A stretch of DNA of 64,000 nucleotides from Taklimakanibacter lacteus (GCA_003576695.1 QOZQ01000001.1:372001-436000), one strand, 5' to 3'. Shown: positions 1 through 9,376, counted from the stretch's first letter. Made by a program: numbers and translations. The notes: a model not told the origin generated them from the letters alone.

Positions 1-828
1 GGCGATGCCGGGCATCGTCACGACCCACCAGGCGCGGGTTACAAATTCGCGGGAGTCGGCCAGCATCGTACCCCATTCGGGAGTCGGCGGCTGGGCGCCC
101 ATGCCGAGAAAGCCAAGCGCCGCGGCGTCGAGAATGGCGGTGGAGAACGACAATGCTGCCTGAACAATGAGCGGAGCCATGCAGTTCGGCAGGATGGTGA
201 CGAACATGAGTCGCAACCGGCCAACGCCGGAAACCTTTGCCGCCGTCACATAATCTTTCACCATTTCGCTCATCACGGCGGCCCGAGTGAGGCGGACGTA
301 GTGGGGCTGCTGGATCAGCGCGATCGCGATCATCGCGTTGGTGAGGCTGGGCCCGAGCAGCGCCACCAGAACGAGCGCAAGCAGAAGGCTTGGAAACGAC
401 AGGAATACGTCCATCACACGCATCACCGCATTGTCGAGCGGCCCGCGGAAATAGCCGGTGAAGAGGCCGATCGTGACGCCGAGAGTCAGTGAGATCGACA
501 CCACAATCACGCCGATGAACAGCGAGTAACGGCTGCCATAGATCAGACGCGAGAGGATATCGCGGCCCACGGCGTCGGTGCCGAGGATAAAGCGATAATC
601 CCCTCCCACCTGCCAGACGGGAGGCTTGAGGAACGCGTCTCGGTATTGCTCATGCGGCGCATGGGGCGCAATGACATCCGCGAAGACGGCCAGAATGACG
701 ACGAAGAGGAAAACGGCGAGACCGGCGACCGCGCCGCGGTTCTCGCTGAAATAGCGCCAGAACTCGGTGAGGAGCGTCATGCGCCCTGTCTTCCGGGTGT
801 CGGCAACTGTGGCGGCGGCGTCGCTCAT
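1..828 (-). CDS. Peptide/nickel-type ABC transporter permease, DppC-like (partial, runs off left edge)
   Basis: Second inner-membrane permease of a binding-protein-dependent importer for peptides or similar solutes. The 276 codons read from the ATG at 828 stay open to base 1, so the C-terminus is missing. The N-terminal stretch has a cytoplasmic tail with a first membrane helix (about residues 33-53), then the DppC hallmark HEQYRDAFLKPP...GTDAVGRDILSR before the core permease domain. The EAA-type loop that contacts the ATPases (AAKVSGVGRLRLMFVTILP) is near residues 190-210. The ATG starts 4 bases after the stop of the upstream DppB-like gene, so the two are co-translated. Family assignment is firm; substrate unknown. 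Confidence 0.9.
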   Translation of the reverse strand, partial: MSDAAATVADTRKTGRMTLLTEFWRYFSENRGAVAGLAVFLFVVILAVFADVIAPHAPHEQYRDAFLKPPVWQVGGDYRFILGTDAVGRDILSRLIYGSRYSLFIGVIVVSISLTLGVTIGLFTGYFRGPLDNAVMRVMDVFLSFPSLLLALVLVALLGPSLTNAMIAIALIQQPHYVRLTRAAVMSEMVKDYVTAAKVSGVGRLRLMFVTILPNCMAPLIVQAALSFSTAILDAAALGFLGMGAQPPTPEWGTMLADSREFVTRAWWVVTMPGIA

Positions 829-832
829 GTCT

Positions 833-1843
833 CTACCTCCCATGCCGTATGCGCGGATCGATGAGGCCGTACAGCAAGTCGACGATGAGGTTGACCAGCA
901 TGACGACGCCGGCAATGAGCAGAAGCCCGCTCTGCACGGAAGGATAGTCGCGGCGCGAAATGGCGTCGATCATCCACTTGCCGACGCCGGGCCAGGAAAA
1001 TATCGTCTCGGTGAGGATGGCGCCTGCGAGCAGTGTGCCGACCTGCAGGCCGATGGTGGTGATGACCGGGATCATGGCGTTGCGAAGTGCGTGGATGCCG
1101 ATGACCCGAAATGGCGCCAAGCCCTTGGCGCGGGCAGTTCGCACATAGTCATCGCCCAGCACCTCCAGCATGGCGGAACGCGTCTGCCGCGCGATGACGC
1201 CAAGCGGAATGGTTCCGAGCACCACGGTCGGCAAGATCAAGTGGCGGACGGCAGACGTGAAGGCGCCTTTCTGGCCCGACAGGAGACTGTCGATCAGCAT
1301 GAACCCAGTCACCGGCTTGAAGAAATAAACGAGCCCGATGCGGCCCGACACGGGCGTCCATTGCAGCGTCACCGAAAAGAAGATGATGAGCAGGAGACCC
1401 CACCAGAAGATCGGCATGGAATATCCGACGAGTGCTGTTCCCATCACCGACTGGTCGTAGACGCTGCCGCGCCGCACGGCAGCGACGACGCCCGCCGGTA
1501 TGCCGAAGATGACGGCAAAAAGCATGGCGCAAAATGCAAGTTCCACCGTCGCAGGAAACAGCGTGAGAAATTCGTTCAGAACCGGCGCCTTGGTCTTGAA
1601 CGAAATGCCGAAGTCGCCCTGCAGCAGTTTCCAGAGATAGGTAAAGTATTGTTCCCAGATTGGCCGGTCGAACCCGAACTGGCGGAGCAGTTCCTCATGC
1701 CGCTCGGGCGGAAGCGAACGCTCGCCGGACATGAGCAGCACTGGATCGCCGGGGAGAAGACGAATGAAGCCGAAGGCGACAATGGAGATGCCGATAAACG
1801 TCGGCACCAGCAGCAAAAGCCGGGAAGCGAGGAAGCGGAGCAT
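833..1843 (-). CDS. Peptide/nickel-type ABC transporter permease, DppB-like
   Basis: First permease of the importer, 336 residues, normal for DppB. It begins with the characteristic helix MLRFLASRLLLLVPTFIGIS, has the periplasmic loop GDPVLLMSGERSLPPE typical of the family, and an EAA loop RTARAKGLAPFRVIGIHALR near residue 240. About six membrane helices are visible. It sits between the binding protein (upstream, 53-base gap) and the DppC-like permease (downstream, 4-base gap), forming an A-B-C operon on the minus strand. ATPase genes, if present, lie beyond base 1. Confidence 0.92.
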   Translation of the reverse strand: MLRFLASRLLLLVPTFIGISIVAFGFIRLLPGDPVLLMSGERSLPPERHEELLRQFGFDRPIWEQYFTYLWKLLQGDFGISFKTKAPVLNEFLTLFPATVELAFCAMLFAVIFGIPAGVVAAVRRGSVYDQSVMGTALVGYSMPIFWWGLLLIIFFSVTLQWTPVSGRIGLVYFFKPVTGFMLIDSLLSGQKGAFTSAVRHLILPTVVLGTIPLGVIARQTRSAMLEVLGDDYVRTARAKGLAPFRVIGIHALRNAMIPVITTIGLQVGTLLAGAILTETIFSWPGVGKWMIDAISRRDYPSVQSGLLLIAGVVMLVNLIVDLLYGLIDPRIRHGR

Positions 1844-1896
1844 GAAGCTATGGAAGGAGGGCGGCTCCGATGCGGGGCCGCCCCCTCTGTCTCGTT

Positions 1897-3495
1897 CTAT
1901 TCGGCGATGTCAACGCCGTCGAAGCGATGCGAGCCCAATGGGTCCATCTTGTAGTTCGACACCTTCTTGCTCATCGGCATGAATACGACCGAGTGAGCGA
2001 TTGTGGCCCAAGGTGCCTGTTCCTTGAAGACCTTCTGGGCTTCCGCATAGAGCGGCTCGCGCTGGTCGTTGGTGGGTAGCGTCTTGGCCTTCTGGATCAA
2101 GTCCTCGAAGGGCTTGTAGCACCACTGTGCCCGGTTGTTCCCGCCGACCGCCGAACAGCCAAGCAACACGGCAAGGAAGTTGTCCGGATCGCCGTTGTCG
2201 CCGGTCCAGCCGAGCAGCACAGCGCCGTCGCGGTCCTTGGCTTTGGAGCGCTCCAGATACTCGCCCCACTCGTAGGAGACGATTTCCGCCCCGACGCCGA
2301 CCTTGGCGAAGTCAGCCTGGATGAGTTCGGCCATCTTGCGGGCGTCTGGATTATAGGGGCGTTGCACCGGCATTGCCCAGATCTTCATCTTGAGGTCGGA
2401 AACCCCGGCGTCTGCCAGCATTTTTTTGGCAGCTTCCGGGTCATAGGTGTCGTCGACCGTCTCGTTGTTGTAGGACCACATGGTCGGCGGGATCGGGTTC
2501 TTTGCCGCGGAGCCCGCGCCCTGGAACACGGCGTCGAGTATGGCCTGCTTGTTGATCGCCATATTGAGGGCCTTCCGGACTTCAACCTTGTCGAACGGCG
2601 CCTGCATCGTGTTGTAAGCCAGATAGCCGACGTTCAAACCTTCCTGTTCCATCACGTCGAGATTGGGATCGGCCTTGAGGCTGGCGATCTCGGCTGGCGG
2701 CGGATAGGGCGCCACATGACATTCGCCGGCCTTGAGCTTCTGCATGCGCACCGCGGCGTCGGTGGTGATGGCGAAGATCAGATCGTCGATCTGCTGCTTG
2801 CCGCCCCAGTAGTCCGAATGTGCGTGGTAGCGGATGACGGCATCCTTCTGGTAGTCGACGAACATGAACGGGCCGGTGCCGACCGGTTGCTGGTTGATCA
2901 TGTCCTTCTTGCCATCGGCTTCCAACTTGGCAGCATACTCGGCCGACAGGATCGAGGCGAAATCCATCGCAAGGTTGGCGATGAACGGAGCCTCGGGGCG
3001 ATTCAGCACGAATTTCACCGTGTAATCGTCAACTTTCACGATGTCCTTCAGCAAGGCGGGCATGTCCATACCGTCGAAATATTCCCAGGCGACGCCGGCG
3101 GTATACTGGTTCCACGGATGATCCTTCTTCCACTGACGGGAGAAGGAGAAAATCACGTCATCGGCGTTGAAGTCACGGCTCGGCGTGAAATAGGACGTGG
3201 TATGGAACTTGACGCCCTTACGAAGCTTGAAGGTGAACTCGAGGCCGTCAGCGGAGGCTTCCCAGCTCTCGGCTAGACCCGGAATCACCTTGGTCGTGCC
3301 GCGTTCGAACTCGACGAGGCGATTATAGATCGGACGCGATGAAGCGTTGAAGGTGGTGCCCGCAGTATATGGCGCAGGATCGAAGCCTTCCGGCGAGCCC
3401 TCGGAACAATAAACCAATGTCTTGGCACTGGCCGTGCCGGCCGCAAGCATTGTCGTAAAGAGCAATGCCGATGCGAGCGTCGTTACGCGTTTCAT
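1897..3495 (-). CDS. Periplasmic solute-binding protein, family 5 (DppA-like)
   Basis: Substrate-capturing lipid-free periplasmic protein of the importer encoded downstream. The start chosen is the ATG at 3495 (MKRVTTLASALL), preceded by GGGAGGA six to seven bases upstream; a longer reading frame adds only seven residues and has no ribosome site. A Sec signal peptide with cleavage after TASA (about residue 23) leads into LVYCSEGSPEGFDPAPYTAGT, the standard family-5 N-terminus. The 532-residue length and the motif GVKFHTTSYFTPSRDFNADDV fit DppA closely. Likely ligands are dipeptides or haem-like compounds by homology; the true substrate is not determinable. Confidence 0.92.
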   Translation of the reverse strand: MKRVTTLASALLFTTMLAAGTASAKTLVYCSEGSPEGFDPAPYTAGTTFNASSRPIYNRLVEFERGTTKVIPGLAESWEASADGLEFTFKLRKGVKFHTTSYFTPSRDFNADDVIFSFSRQWKKDHPWNQYTAGVAWEYFDGMDMPALLKDIVKVDDYTVKFVLNRPEAPFIANLAMDFASILSAEYAAKLEADGKKDMINQQPVGTGPFMFVDYQKDAVIRYHAHSDYWGGKQQIDDLIFAITTDAAVRMQKLKAGECHVAPYPPPAEIASLKADPNLDVMEQEGLNVGYLAYNTMQAPFDKVEVRKALNMAINKQAILDAVFQGAGSAAKNPIPPTMWSYNNETVDDTYDPEAAKKMLADAGVSDLKMKIWAMPVQRPYNPDARKMAELIQADFAKVGVGAEIVSYEWGEYLERSKAKDRDGAVLLGWTGDNGDPDNFLAVLLGCSAVGGNNRAQWCYKPFEDLIQKAKTLPTNDQREPLYAEAQKVFKEQAPWATIAHSVVFMPMSKKVSNYKMDPLGSHRFDGVDIAE

Positions 3496-3614
3496 GGATA
3501 GTCCTCCCTGGTACATCTTGTTAGCGCCTTATTCATTCAAGGCGGGGTTGCATATAAGCAGCTTTTTCAACGGAAGTGAACTGACTGGAAAAACGCGGTG
3601 AATACCGGTTTTCC

Positions 3615-4862
3615 TCAGTTTATTCCGGGGCTTCTTATTATACTTTCGGCCGGTTTCCCGGCTGTTCCCGGCTCGATTTCGGGAACCACCGCAATCGTGA
3701 GCTTCAGCCCGTGCAGCAGCTCCCCGAGCGCGTCACGCAGGGCCTTGAGCTGGGCGGATGAGGGCGGTGTGGGGCAAACGACCCTGAAAACCGCGTCATG
3801 GCGGGTCGTCTGCACCAGCTGCCATTCGCGATGATCGAGTATGGCCACAAACAGCTTTGCGGCAACGCTCGGATAGAAGAGATCGCCATTGGGCGCCCGG
3901 AACAGATTGCGTTCGCGCCCGACCACCCGCTTGATGCCGCGCAAGGCTTTGTCCGCCAGAAGCGGATCCATGACCGCGAAATCGCCGGGCGCATAGCGGA
4001 TAAGGGGGGTGGCGTGATTGTAGAAAGGCGTCAGGACGACATGGCCCGGCCGCTCGGCCGTTTCCTCCAGGCATTCGAAGAGGATGTTTTCCTCGCAGAC
4101 GAGCAAGGACCCTTCCTTGCCCTCAAAGGCAATGGCGCCAACCTCGGAGGTGGCATAGGCCTCGATCAGCGTGATTCCGAGCTGGCGCGCCAGGCGGGTG
4201 CGGGTTTCCGAGTGGATGACTTCGCCGGTCAGAACGGCCACGCGTAGATTGCGGAAAGCCTGGCCCGTATCGAAATCGAGCCAGGCGAGGAGCTGGTTCG
4301 GATAGGTGACGAGATGGGTTGGTGCTACGCGTTCCAGCAAAGCGAGCTGGTCCCTGGCCGGCAGATGCAGGGGAATGGTGATGGCACCCGTTGTCACCTG
4401 GTTACCCAGATCGGCGGGCACGGAACGGACAGCGGCGACGGCGCCAATGGCGCCCTTGTCATGCCAGTCGATGGCGCGGCCGAGCAAAGCGCTGGACGCG
4501 ATGCGGCTGAGCTTGGTGCGCTGGAAGCGGAAAGGCACGCCGGTGGAGCCCGAGGTCATGTCTTCGTCCAGGGGCAGCATTTCCGGCGGCAGCCAGTCGG
4601 CGCCCAGGGCCTTCTCATTGTCCTTCGCCTCGCGGCGGGTGAGGATGGGAAGGTCGCCCCAGCGCGACCAATCGATAGCCCCGTCGGGCCTGAAGAGCAG
4701 ATCGAGGCGGCCGCTGTCGCGATAGAAGGGGACGTGCTGGCGGGCGTGGCGAATGAGGCGCTCGAGCAGGCGGCGCTGGTGATCGATGATTTTCTGGCGC
4801 GTCGAGGTCTCGCTCCGCAGGATGTTCCTGAAGAATTGCTGGGTGAGGGCTGCCTCGTTCAC
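3615..4862 (-). CDS. Adenylate-forming enzyme related to phenylacetate-CoA ligase / CoF synthetase
   Basis: A 415-residue member of the PaaK-like ANL superfamily, which activates a carboxylate with ATP. The phosphate-binding loop MTSGSTGVPFRF is at residues 102-113, an A5-like EAYATSEVGAIAFE near 240, and the hinge-region RYAPGDFAVMDP near 315 with a following KRVVGRERN. A CoA-transfer step is possible but not shown. The gene is alone on the minus strand, 77 bases from the divergent porin-like gene, and its stop is 119 bases from the binding-protein start of the preceding operon. Acceptor and substrate unknown. The N-terminal 60 residues are helical and lack a signal peptide, so it is cytoplasmic. 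Confidence 0.75.
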   Translation of the reverse strand: MNEAALTQQFFRNILRSETSTRQKIIDHQRRLLERLIRHARQHVPFYRDSGRLDLLFRPDGAIDWSRWGDLPILTRREAKDNEKALGADWLPPEMLPLDEDMTSGSTGVPFRFQRTKLSRIASSALLGRAIDWHDKGAIGAVAAVRSVPADLGNQVTTGAITIPLHLPARDQLALLERVAPTHLVTYPNQLLAWLDFDTGQAFRNLRVAVLTGEVIHSETRTRLARQLGITLIEAYATSEVGAIAFEGKEGSLLVCEENILFECLEETAERPGHVVLTPFYNHATPLIRYAPGDFAVMDPLLADKALRGIKRVVGRERNLFRAPNGDLFYPSVAAKLFVAILDHREWQLVQTTRHDAVFRVVCPTPPSSAQLKALRDALGELLHGLKLTIAVVPEIEPGTAGKPAESIIRSPGIN

Positions 4863-4939
4863 GGACCTTCTCGTCGCTTGCCGGTTTGCGCGGGCCTATG
4901 CTACGTATAGTAAATTAGCCAGGACAATCGGGAGTTTGA

Positions 4940-5605
4940 ATGGCTGGGGCTCGATTGCAATCAAAACTCATCGCTGCTGCGCTGGTCGCGGGCAGCGCCG
5001 GTGCGGCTCAGGGCCAGGAAGTAGACTGGACCGGGTTCTATGCCGGTGTCCATGCCGAATACCTGTGGGGAGAGCCGACCGTAGACGGGTCGATCGCCCC
5101 CTTCATTTTCGACGAAGATATTGATGGCTTTGGTGGCGGCGCCCAGGTGGGCTTCAACTACCAGATCGACCACTTCCTGATCGGCGCGGAAGCGGATATT
5201 ACCGGCCTGGACACGGATGGCGAAGTTTTCAATCTCAAGAATCCGGGCTTTTCCGAAGGCATTACCGTCGACCTCGATTGGTTGGCGACGTTGCGGGCAC
5301 GGGCCGGCTTTGTCTTCGATAGCATTCTTGTCTATGGCACCGGTGGCTTCGCCTGGGGCGGCGGCGACAGCGACTATTTCGGTTTCGGTGATTTCGACAG
5401 CAAAAGTTCGCTCTCATGGTCCGGCTATACGATCGGAGCCGGCGCCGAATATCTGCTGAACGACCGGATCTCGGTCAAGGCGGAATATCTCTATGTCGAT
5501 CTCGATAATGAAGATCTCGATGTGCAGATCTCCGGCTACAGGGACGTAGGTATCGAGGCCAATATCGTCCGCCTGGGCGTCAATTATAATTTAGGCGCGC
5601 CCTGA
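4940..5605 (+). CDS. Outer-membrane beta-barrel protein (Omp25/RopB-like family)
   Basis: Small 8-stranded outer-membrane barrel of the kind abundant in Hyphomicrobiales (Omp25/Omp31, opacity family). ATG at 4940 has GGGAG six bases upstream. A Sec signal peptide ends near residue 26 (GAAQG/Q), followed by VDWTGFYAGVHAEYLWGEP, the typical first strand. Later strands carry LRARAGFVFDSILVYGTGGFAWGG and end GVNYNLG. It usually stabilises the envelope rather than transporting solutes. Its stop codon at 5605 directly abuts the stop of the convergent flavoprotein gene (5606), leaving no room for a separate terminator. Confidence 0.88.
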   Translation: MAGARLQSKLIAAALVAGSAGAAQGQEVDWTGFYAGVHAEYLWGEPTVDGSIAPFIFDEDIDGFGGGAQVGFNYQIDHFLIGAEADITGLDTDGEVFNLKNPGFSEGITVDLDWLATLRARAGFVFDSILVYGTGGFAWGGGDSDYFGFGDFDSKSSLSWSGYTIGAGAEYLLNDRISVKAEYLYVDLDNEDLDVQISGYRDVGIEANIVRLGVNYNLGAP

Positions 5606-6718
5606 TCAGTTGAAGCGGGCGGGCGAGATATCCTGAAGCTTCAGCCCTTCTCTTTCTATATAGCCCGGCATGCCGGCGCCCCTGACCAGGGCGGCGGCGA
5701 GCTCGCCCAGGGCGGGTGAGGTCTGGATGCCATAGCCGCCCTGGCCGATGAGCCAGAAGAAGCCTTCCGCCTCCCCGTCAAAGCCGCAGACCGGATTGCC
5801 ATCGGGCACGAAAGAGCGCAGGCCGCCCCAGCTTCCCTCGAGCCTCGTTACCTCGATGTCGACCGCCTCCTCGAAGCGGGCGAGGCCTTCGGCGAGCGTC
5901 ATGTCGTCGGCATAGGCGTCATGCGGCTCGACCGGCTCGGCCTCGGCGGGCGACACCAGAAGCCTGCCGCCGGAAGGCTTGGCATACCAGGTCTCGCCGG
6001 CATCGCCGACAAAGGACCAGGCCATCACATTGGCATCGGGCGGCACGGGAACGACCGCCATGCTGCGCCGCTTGGGCTGCAGGCCCTTGGGCTGGACGCC
6101 TGCGAGCCCGGCGATCACATCGCCCCAGGCGCCGGCGGCATTGATGAGGACCGGCGCCGAGAAGGTCCCTTGCGGCGTCGCCACGTGCCAGGCACCCTCG
6201 CGCCGCGCGATCGTCTCGGCCGGCGCCCGGCAGATGATCTCGCCGCCTTGCGTCTTCGCCATGCGCAGGAAACCCTGATGCAGGAGATCGACATCGATGT
6301 CGGCCGTGGTGGCATCGAGCATCGCCAGGCTGGCATAGGTCTCGCGCAAGGGCGGGAATTTCCGCCGCGCTTCCGCATAGGGGATTTCCGCGAAATCGAG
6401 GCCGGTCTTGAGCAGGGATTCCGCGTGCTCGCGCTGGTGATCGGGCACGACGAAGATGGTCTCGCGCGGCGAGACCAGGGGAGCGGCGGCAAAGCCCTGC
6501 GGCGGCGTTTCAAAAAAGCCACGGCTGGCGCGGGTCAAGGCGCGGATCGAGGGTGGGCCGTAATTGGGCTCATAGGTGGCGGCCGACCGGCCGGTCGAGT
6601 GATAGCCCGGCCGCTCCTCCATTTCGAGGACGACGACCTTGCGGTCGCGGGCAAGATGGGCTGCCACCGAGGCGCCGGCGATGCCGGCGCCAATGACGAT
6701 GATGTCGGCTGTCATCAT
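5606..6718 (-). CDS. dauA: FAD-dependent D-amino-acid dehydrogenase, D-arginine dehydrogenase (DauA)-like
   Basis: Flavoenzyme of the DAO family, 370 residues, expected to oxidise D-arginine or another cationic D-amino acid to the 2-oxo acid. The Rossmann motif GAGIAGASVAAHL is at about residues 10-22. It has DauA-type stretches from memory: PGYHSTGRSAATYEPNYG, INAAGAWGDVIAGLAGV, LQPKRRS and IGQGGYGIQTSPALGE. The ATG at 6718 makes an ATGA overlap with the stop of the dipeptidase gene; ATG 6715 is also possible. Clustering with a ureohydrolase of the guanidinobutyrase type supports an arginine role, but substrate is inferred from homology. Confidence 0.8.
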   Translation of the reverse strand: MMTADIIVIGAGIAGASVAAHLARDRKVVVLEMEERPGYHSTGRSAATYEPNYGPPSIRALTRASRGFFETPPQGFAAAPLVSPRETIFVVPDHQREHAESLLKTGLDFAEIPYAEARRKFPPLRETYASLAMLDATTADIDVDLLHQGFLRMAKTQGGEIICRAPAETIARREGAWHVATPQGTFSAPVLINAAGAWGDVIAGLAGVQPKGLQPKRRSMAVVPVPPDANVMAWSFVGDAGETWYAKPSGGRLLVSPAEAEPVEPHDAYADDMTLAEGLARFEEAVDIEVTRLEGSWGGLRSFVPDGNPVCGFDGEAEGFFWLIGQGGYGIQTSPALGELAAALVRGAGMPGYIEREGLKLQDISPARFN

Positions 6719-7779
6719 GCGCCCCAACTGCGTTCGAGCACCCTGATCCAGTTCTCGTGACAGAGCTTGCGCATGACGTCATCGGTGAAGCCGCGCTTCC
6801 TGAGCGCGCTGCGCAGGCTGTCCAGGCCTGAGACATCGCCGATCTCGGCGGGAACGACGGCGCCATCGAAATCGGAGCCGAGGCCGACCCCTTCGATGCC
6901 GAGATGCTGAACCAGATAGTCGATATGGCGCAGCATCTGGTCGATCGGCGTATGGGGGTCGACCTGGCCGTCGGCGCGCAGGAAGCAGGTGGCGAAATTC
7001 AGCCCCACCATGCCGCCCGAATCGCGAATGGCGGCGAGCTGCCGGTCGGTGAGATTGCGCGTGTGCTGGCAGATGGCATGGACATTGGAATGGGTGGCGA
7101 TCAGCGGCGCCTTGCTGAGGCGCGCCACATCCCAGAAGCCTTTCTCATTGAGATGGGAAAGGTCGATGGCGATGCCGAGCTCATTGCAGGCCTTGACCAG
7201 CGCCTTGCCGGCATCGGTCAGACCGGGTCCGGTATCGGGGCCGGCCGGGTACCGGAAGGGCACGCCATGGCCAAAAATGGTGGGGCGGCTCCAGACCGGG
7301 CCGATCGAGCGCAGGCCCGCCTGGTAGAAGACCTCGAGTGAATCGAGCTTCTCGTCGATGGCTTCGGCGCCCTCGATATGGAGCACCGTCGCCATCACGC
7401 CCTTGTCGATGCAGGTGCGGATCTCCTGCGCGGTGCGGCATACCTTGACCTGGCCCTGCGAGGCGCGCTCGATGCGGAACAGGATGGCCATCATGGCAAG
7501 CGCGGTGGGCAGCGCCTCGGTGGAGGAGATGATCCGCGGCAAGGGGACGTCATAGGACGATCCCTTCATCATCTCCTCGACATCGCCAATGTCGTCCCTC
7601 GAGGAGATGTAGACGGCGAACATGCCGCCGGCAAAGCCGCCGGCCTTGGCGCGCGGCAGATCGATATGGCCCTCGCCGTCACCGGCAAGGAAATGCTCAT
7701 GCGCCCGGTCGTTCTTCTTGTTCAGAAGCCGCAGGAGCACATCATTATGGCCGTCGAAAATAGGGATTCTGTCAGTCAT
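6715..7779 (-). CDS. Membrane dipeptidase (peptidase family M19)
   Basis: Zinc dipeptidase of the renal-dipeptidase family, 354 residues, able in this family to cut dipeptides including those with a D-residue at the C-terminus. The first metal motif is FDGHNDVL (H11, D13), the bridging glutamate lies in VLHIEGAEAID (about residue 126), and further histidines in DLSHLNEKGFWDV and IATHSNVH. GVGLGSDFDGAV near residue 310 is the family's C-terminal signature. There is no signal peptide, so the product is probably cytoplasmic despite the family name. It is translationally coupled to the D-arginine dehydrogenase-like gene, suggesting it supplies that enzyme with D-amino acids. Confidence 0.92.
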   Translation of the reverse strand: MTDRIPIFDGHNDVLLRLLNKKNDRAHEHFLAGDGEGHIDLPRAKAGGFAGGMFAVYISSRDDIGDVEEMMKGSSYDVPLPRIISSTEALPTALAMMAILFRIERASQGQVKVCRTAQEIRTCIDKGVMATVLHIEGAEAIDEKLDSLEVFYQAGLRSIGPVWSRPTIFGHGVPFRYPAGPDTGPGLTDAGKALVKACNELGIAIDLSHLNEKGFWDVARLSKAPLIATHSNVHAICQHTRNLTDRQLAAIRDSGGMVGLNFATCFLRADGQVDPHTPIDQMLRHIDYLVQHLGIEGVGLGSDFDGAVVPAEIGDVSGLDSLRSALRKRGFTDDVMRKLCHENWIRVLERSWGA

Positions 7780-7946
7780 CGGGTGAACCGTAGGAGAGGG
7801 GAAAGGGTGCCATTACCCCATGTGGCAGCGTGAGTGAACCCCTTTAGGCGAGGGGCAGGTCTGCGGCCTTGGGGAACATTGCTATTTTGCAAGCCTCGCG
7901 GCCCCGTGTCATGGTCACGCCCATCACGCAATGGTGGGGTTTTCGC

Positions 7947-8921
7947 ATGGTGAAGAATTCGGAGCGCCCGTTCAACCAGCCGGTGTCGGGTTTCGTGACG
8001 CCGCGCTTTGGCGGCATTGCCACCTTCATGCGCCTGCCGCATGTGCCGCTGGACCAGGCGGATGGCATCGATATCGGCCTCGTGGGCATTCCGTGGGATG
8101 CGGGCACCACCAACCGGCCGGGGCCTCGCCATGGACCCCGCCAGCTCCGCGACAATTCCGCGATGGTCCGGCGCATGCACCAGGTGTCGCGCATCTCGCC
8201 CTATGACATCGCCAATTGCGCCGATCTCGGTGACTGCCCGGTCAATCCGGCCGACGTGCAGGACGGCCTCGAGCGGATCGCGACCTGGTTCAAGGCGCTT
8301 ACGGCCAAGGGGATCAGGCCATTGGTCGGGGGCGGCGATCATCTCTGCTCGCTGCCGGTGTTGCGGGCGGTGGCTGAGAAGCGGCCTGTCGGCATGATCC
8401 ATTTCGATGCCCATACCGACCTCTATGACGAGTATTTCGGCGGTTTCCGCTATACGCATGGAACGCCGTTCCGCCGCGCCATCGAGGAGGGCCTGCTCGA
8501 CCCCAGGCGCGTGGTGCAGATCGGCATCAGGGGCTCGATGTATGACGCCGAGGACGTCAACTTTGCCGAAAAGGCCGGGGTGCGCATCATCCGCATCGAG
8601 GAAGCGATGGCGAAGGGGCCGGAGACCGTCATGGCGGAAGCGCGGCGCATCGTCGGCGACAGCCCTGTCTATGTGAGCTTCGACATCGACATGCTCGATC
8701 CCGTCTATGCGCCGGGCACCGGGACGCCCGAGATCGGCGGCTTCACCACCTTCCAGGCGCAGCAGATGCTCAGGGCCCTGCGCGGCCTCCATATCGTCGG
8801 GGGCGATGTGGTCGAGGTGTCGCCGCCCTTCGACGCTTCCGGCCTCACCGCCTATGCCGGCGCCACGATGATGTTCGAGATCCTGTGCCCGATGGCGGAG
8901 GATGTGGCGAAACGCAGGTGA
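7947..8921 (+). CDS. Ureohydrolase family enzyme (agmatinase/guanidinobutyrase-like)
   Basis: Binuclear manganese hydrolase that releases urea from a guanidino compound; 324 residues from the ATG at 7947, which has GGTGGGG about seven bases upstream. Metal ligands are all present: H132 in GGGDH, D154/H156/D158 in HFDAHTD, and D246/D248 in SFDIDMLDP. The N-terminal PRFGGIATFMRLPHV and C-terminal VVEVSPPFD resemble guanidinobutyrase (GbuA) and guanidinopropionase (GpuA) more than SpeB, by recollection. With a DauA-like gene nearby it could complete a path from D-arginine via 4-guanidinobutyrate to GABA. A longer start (7869) exists but lacks support. Confidence 0.85.
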   Translation: MVKNSERPFNQPVSGFVTPRFGGIATFMRLPHVPLDQADGIDIGLVGIPWDAGTTNRPGPRHGPRQLRDNSAMVRRMHQVSRISPYDIANCADLGDCPVNPADVQDGLERIATWFKALTAKGIRPLVGGGDHLCSLPVLRAVAEKRPVGMIHFDAHTDLYDEYFGGFRYTHGTPFRRAIEEGLLDPRRVVQIGIRGSMYDAEDVNFAEKAGVRIIRIEEAMAKGPETVMAEARRIVGDSPVYVSFDIDMLDPVYAPGTGTPEIGGFTTFQAQQMLRALRGLHIVGGDVVEVSPPFDASGLTAYAGATMMFEILCPMAEDVAKRR

Positions 8922-8925
8922 TGCG

Positions 8926-9351
8926 ATGCTGTCATCCTGGCAATTCTGGGCGCTTCTGTCGGCCGGCTTCGCGGCATTGACCGCGCTCTTCGCCAAGGTC
9001 GGAGTCGAAAACATCAATCCCGATCTTGCCACCTTCATCCGTACCCTGATCATCGCGGCGGTGCTGGCCTTGATCCTGGCGGCGAGCGGGCAGTTCCGCT
9101 CGCCCGGCGAAATATCGGGGCGGACCTATCTGTTCCTGCTGCTCTCCGGCCTTGCGACCGGGGCCTCATGGCTGTGCTATTTCCGCGCGCTGAAGCTCGG
9201 CGATGCGGCGCGGGTCGCGCCGGTCGACAAGCTCAGCATCGTTCTGGTGGCGGTGTTCGCGGCGATCTTCCTCGGCGAGAAACTGTCGCCCACCAACTGG
9301 CTGGGCGTGGCGCTGTGCACGGCGGGGATCGTGCTGGTGGCGTTGCGTTAG
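8926..9351 (+). CDS. EamA/DMT-superfamily small transporter
   Basis: Inner-membrane protein of 141 residues with four predicted helices, i.e. a half-size EamA protein that would work as a dimer. It opens LSSWQFWALLSAGFAALTALFAKVGVENINPDLATFIRT and ends with the family motif GEKLSPTNWLGVALCTAGIVLVAL. The start at 8926 is four bases after the ureohydrolase stop, so the two are co-translated and it may export or import a product of that enzyme. Substrate unknown. Confidence 0.88.
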   Translation: MLSSWQFWALLSAGFAALTALFAKVGVENINPDLATFIRTLIIAAVLALILAASGQFRSPGEISGRTYLFLLLSGLATGASWLCYFRALKLGDAARVAPVDKLSIVLVAVFAAIFLGEKLSPTNWLGVALCTAGIVLVALR

Positions 9352-9376
9352 AGCGCTTCTCCGCCTTTCATGCATT

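Noticed and set aside
767-1954. Long plus-strand open frame of 395 codons over the DppB-like gene
   Set aside because: It is a reverse-strand shadow: low-complexity, charged translation without any domain, fully covering a clear permease. Similar shadows cover most genes in this GC-rich window (for example 29873-32878).
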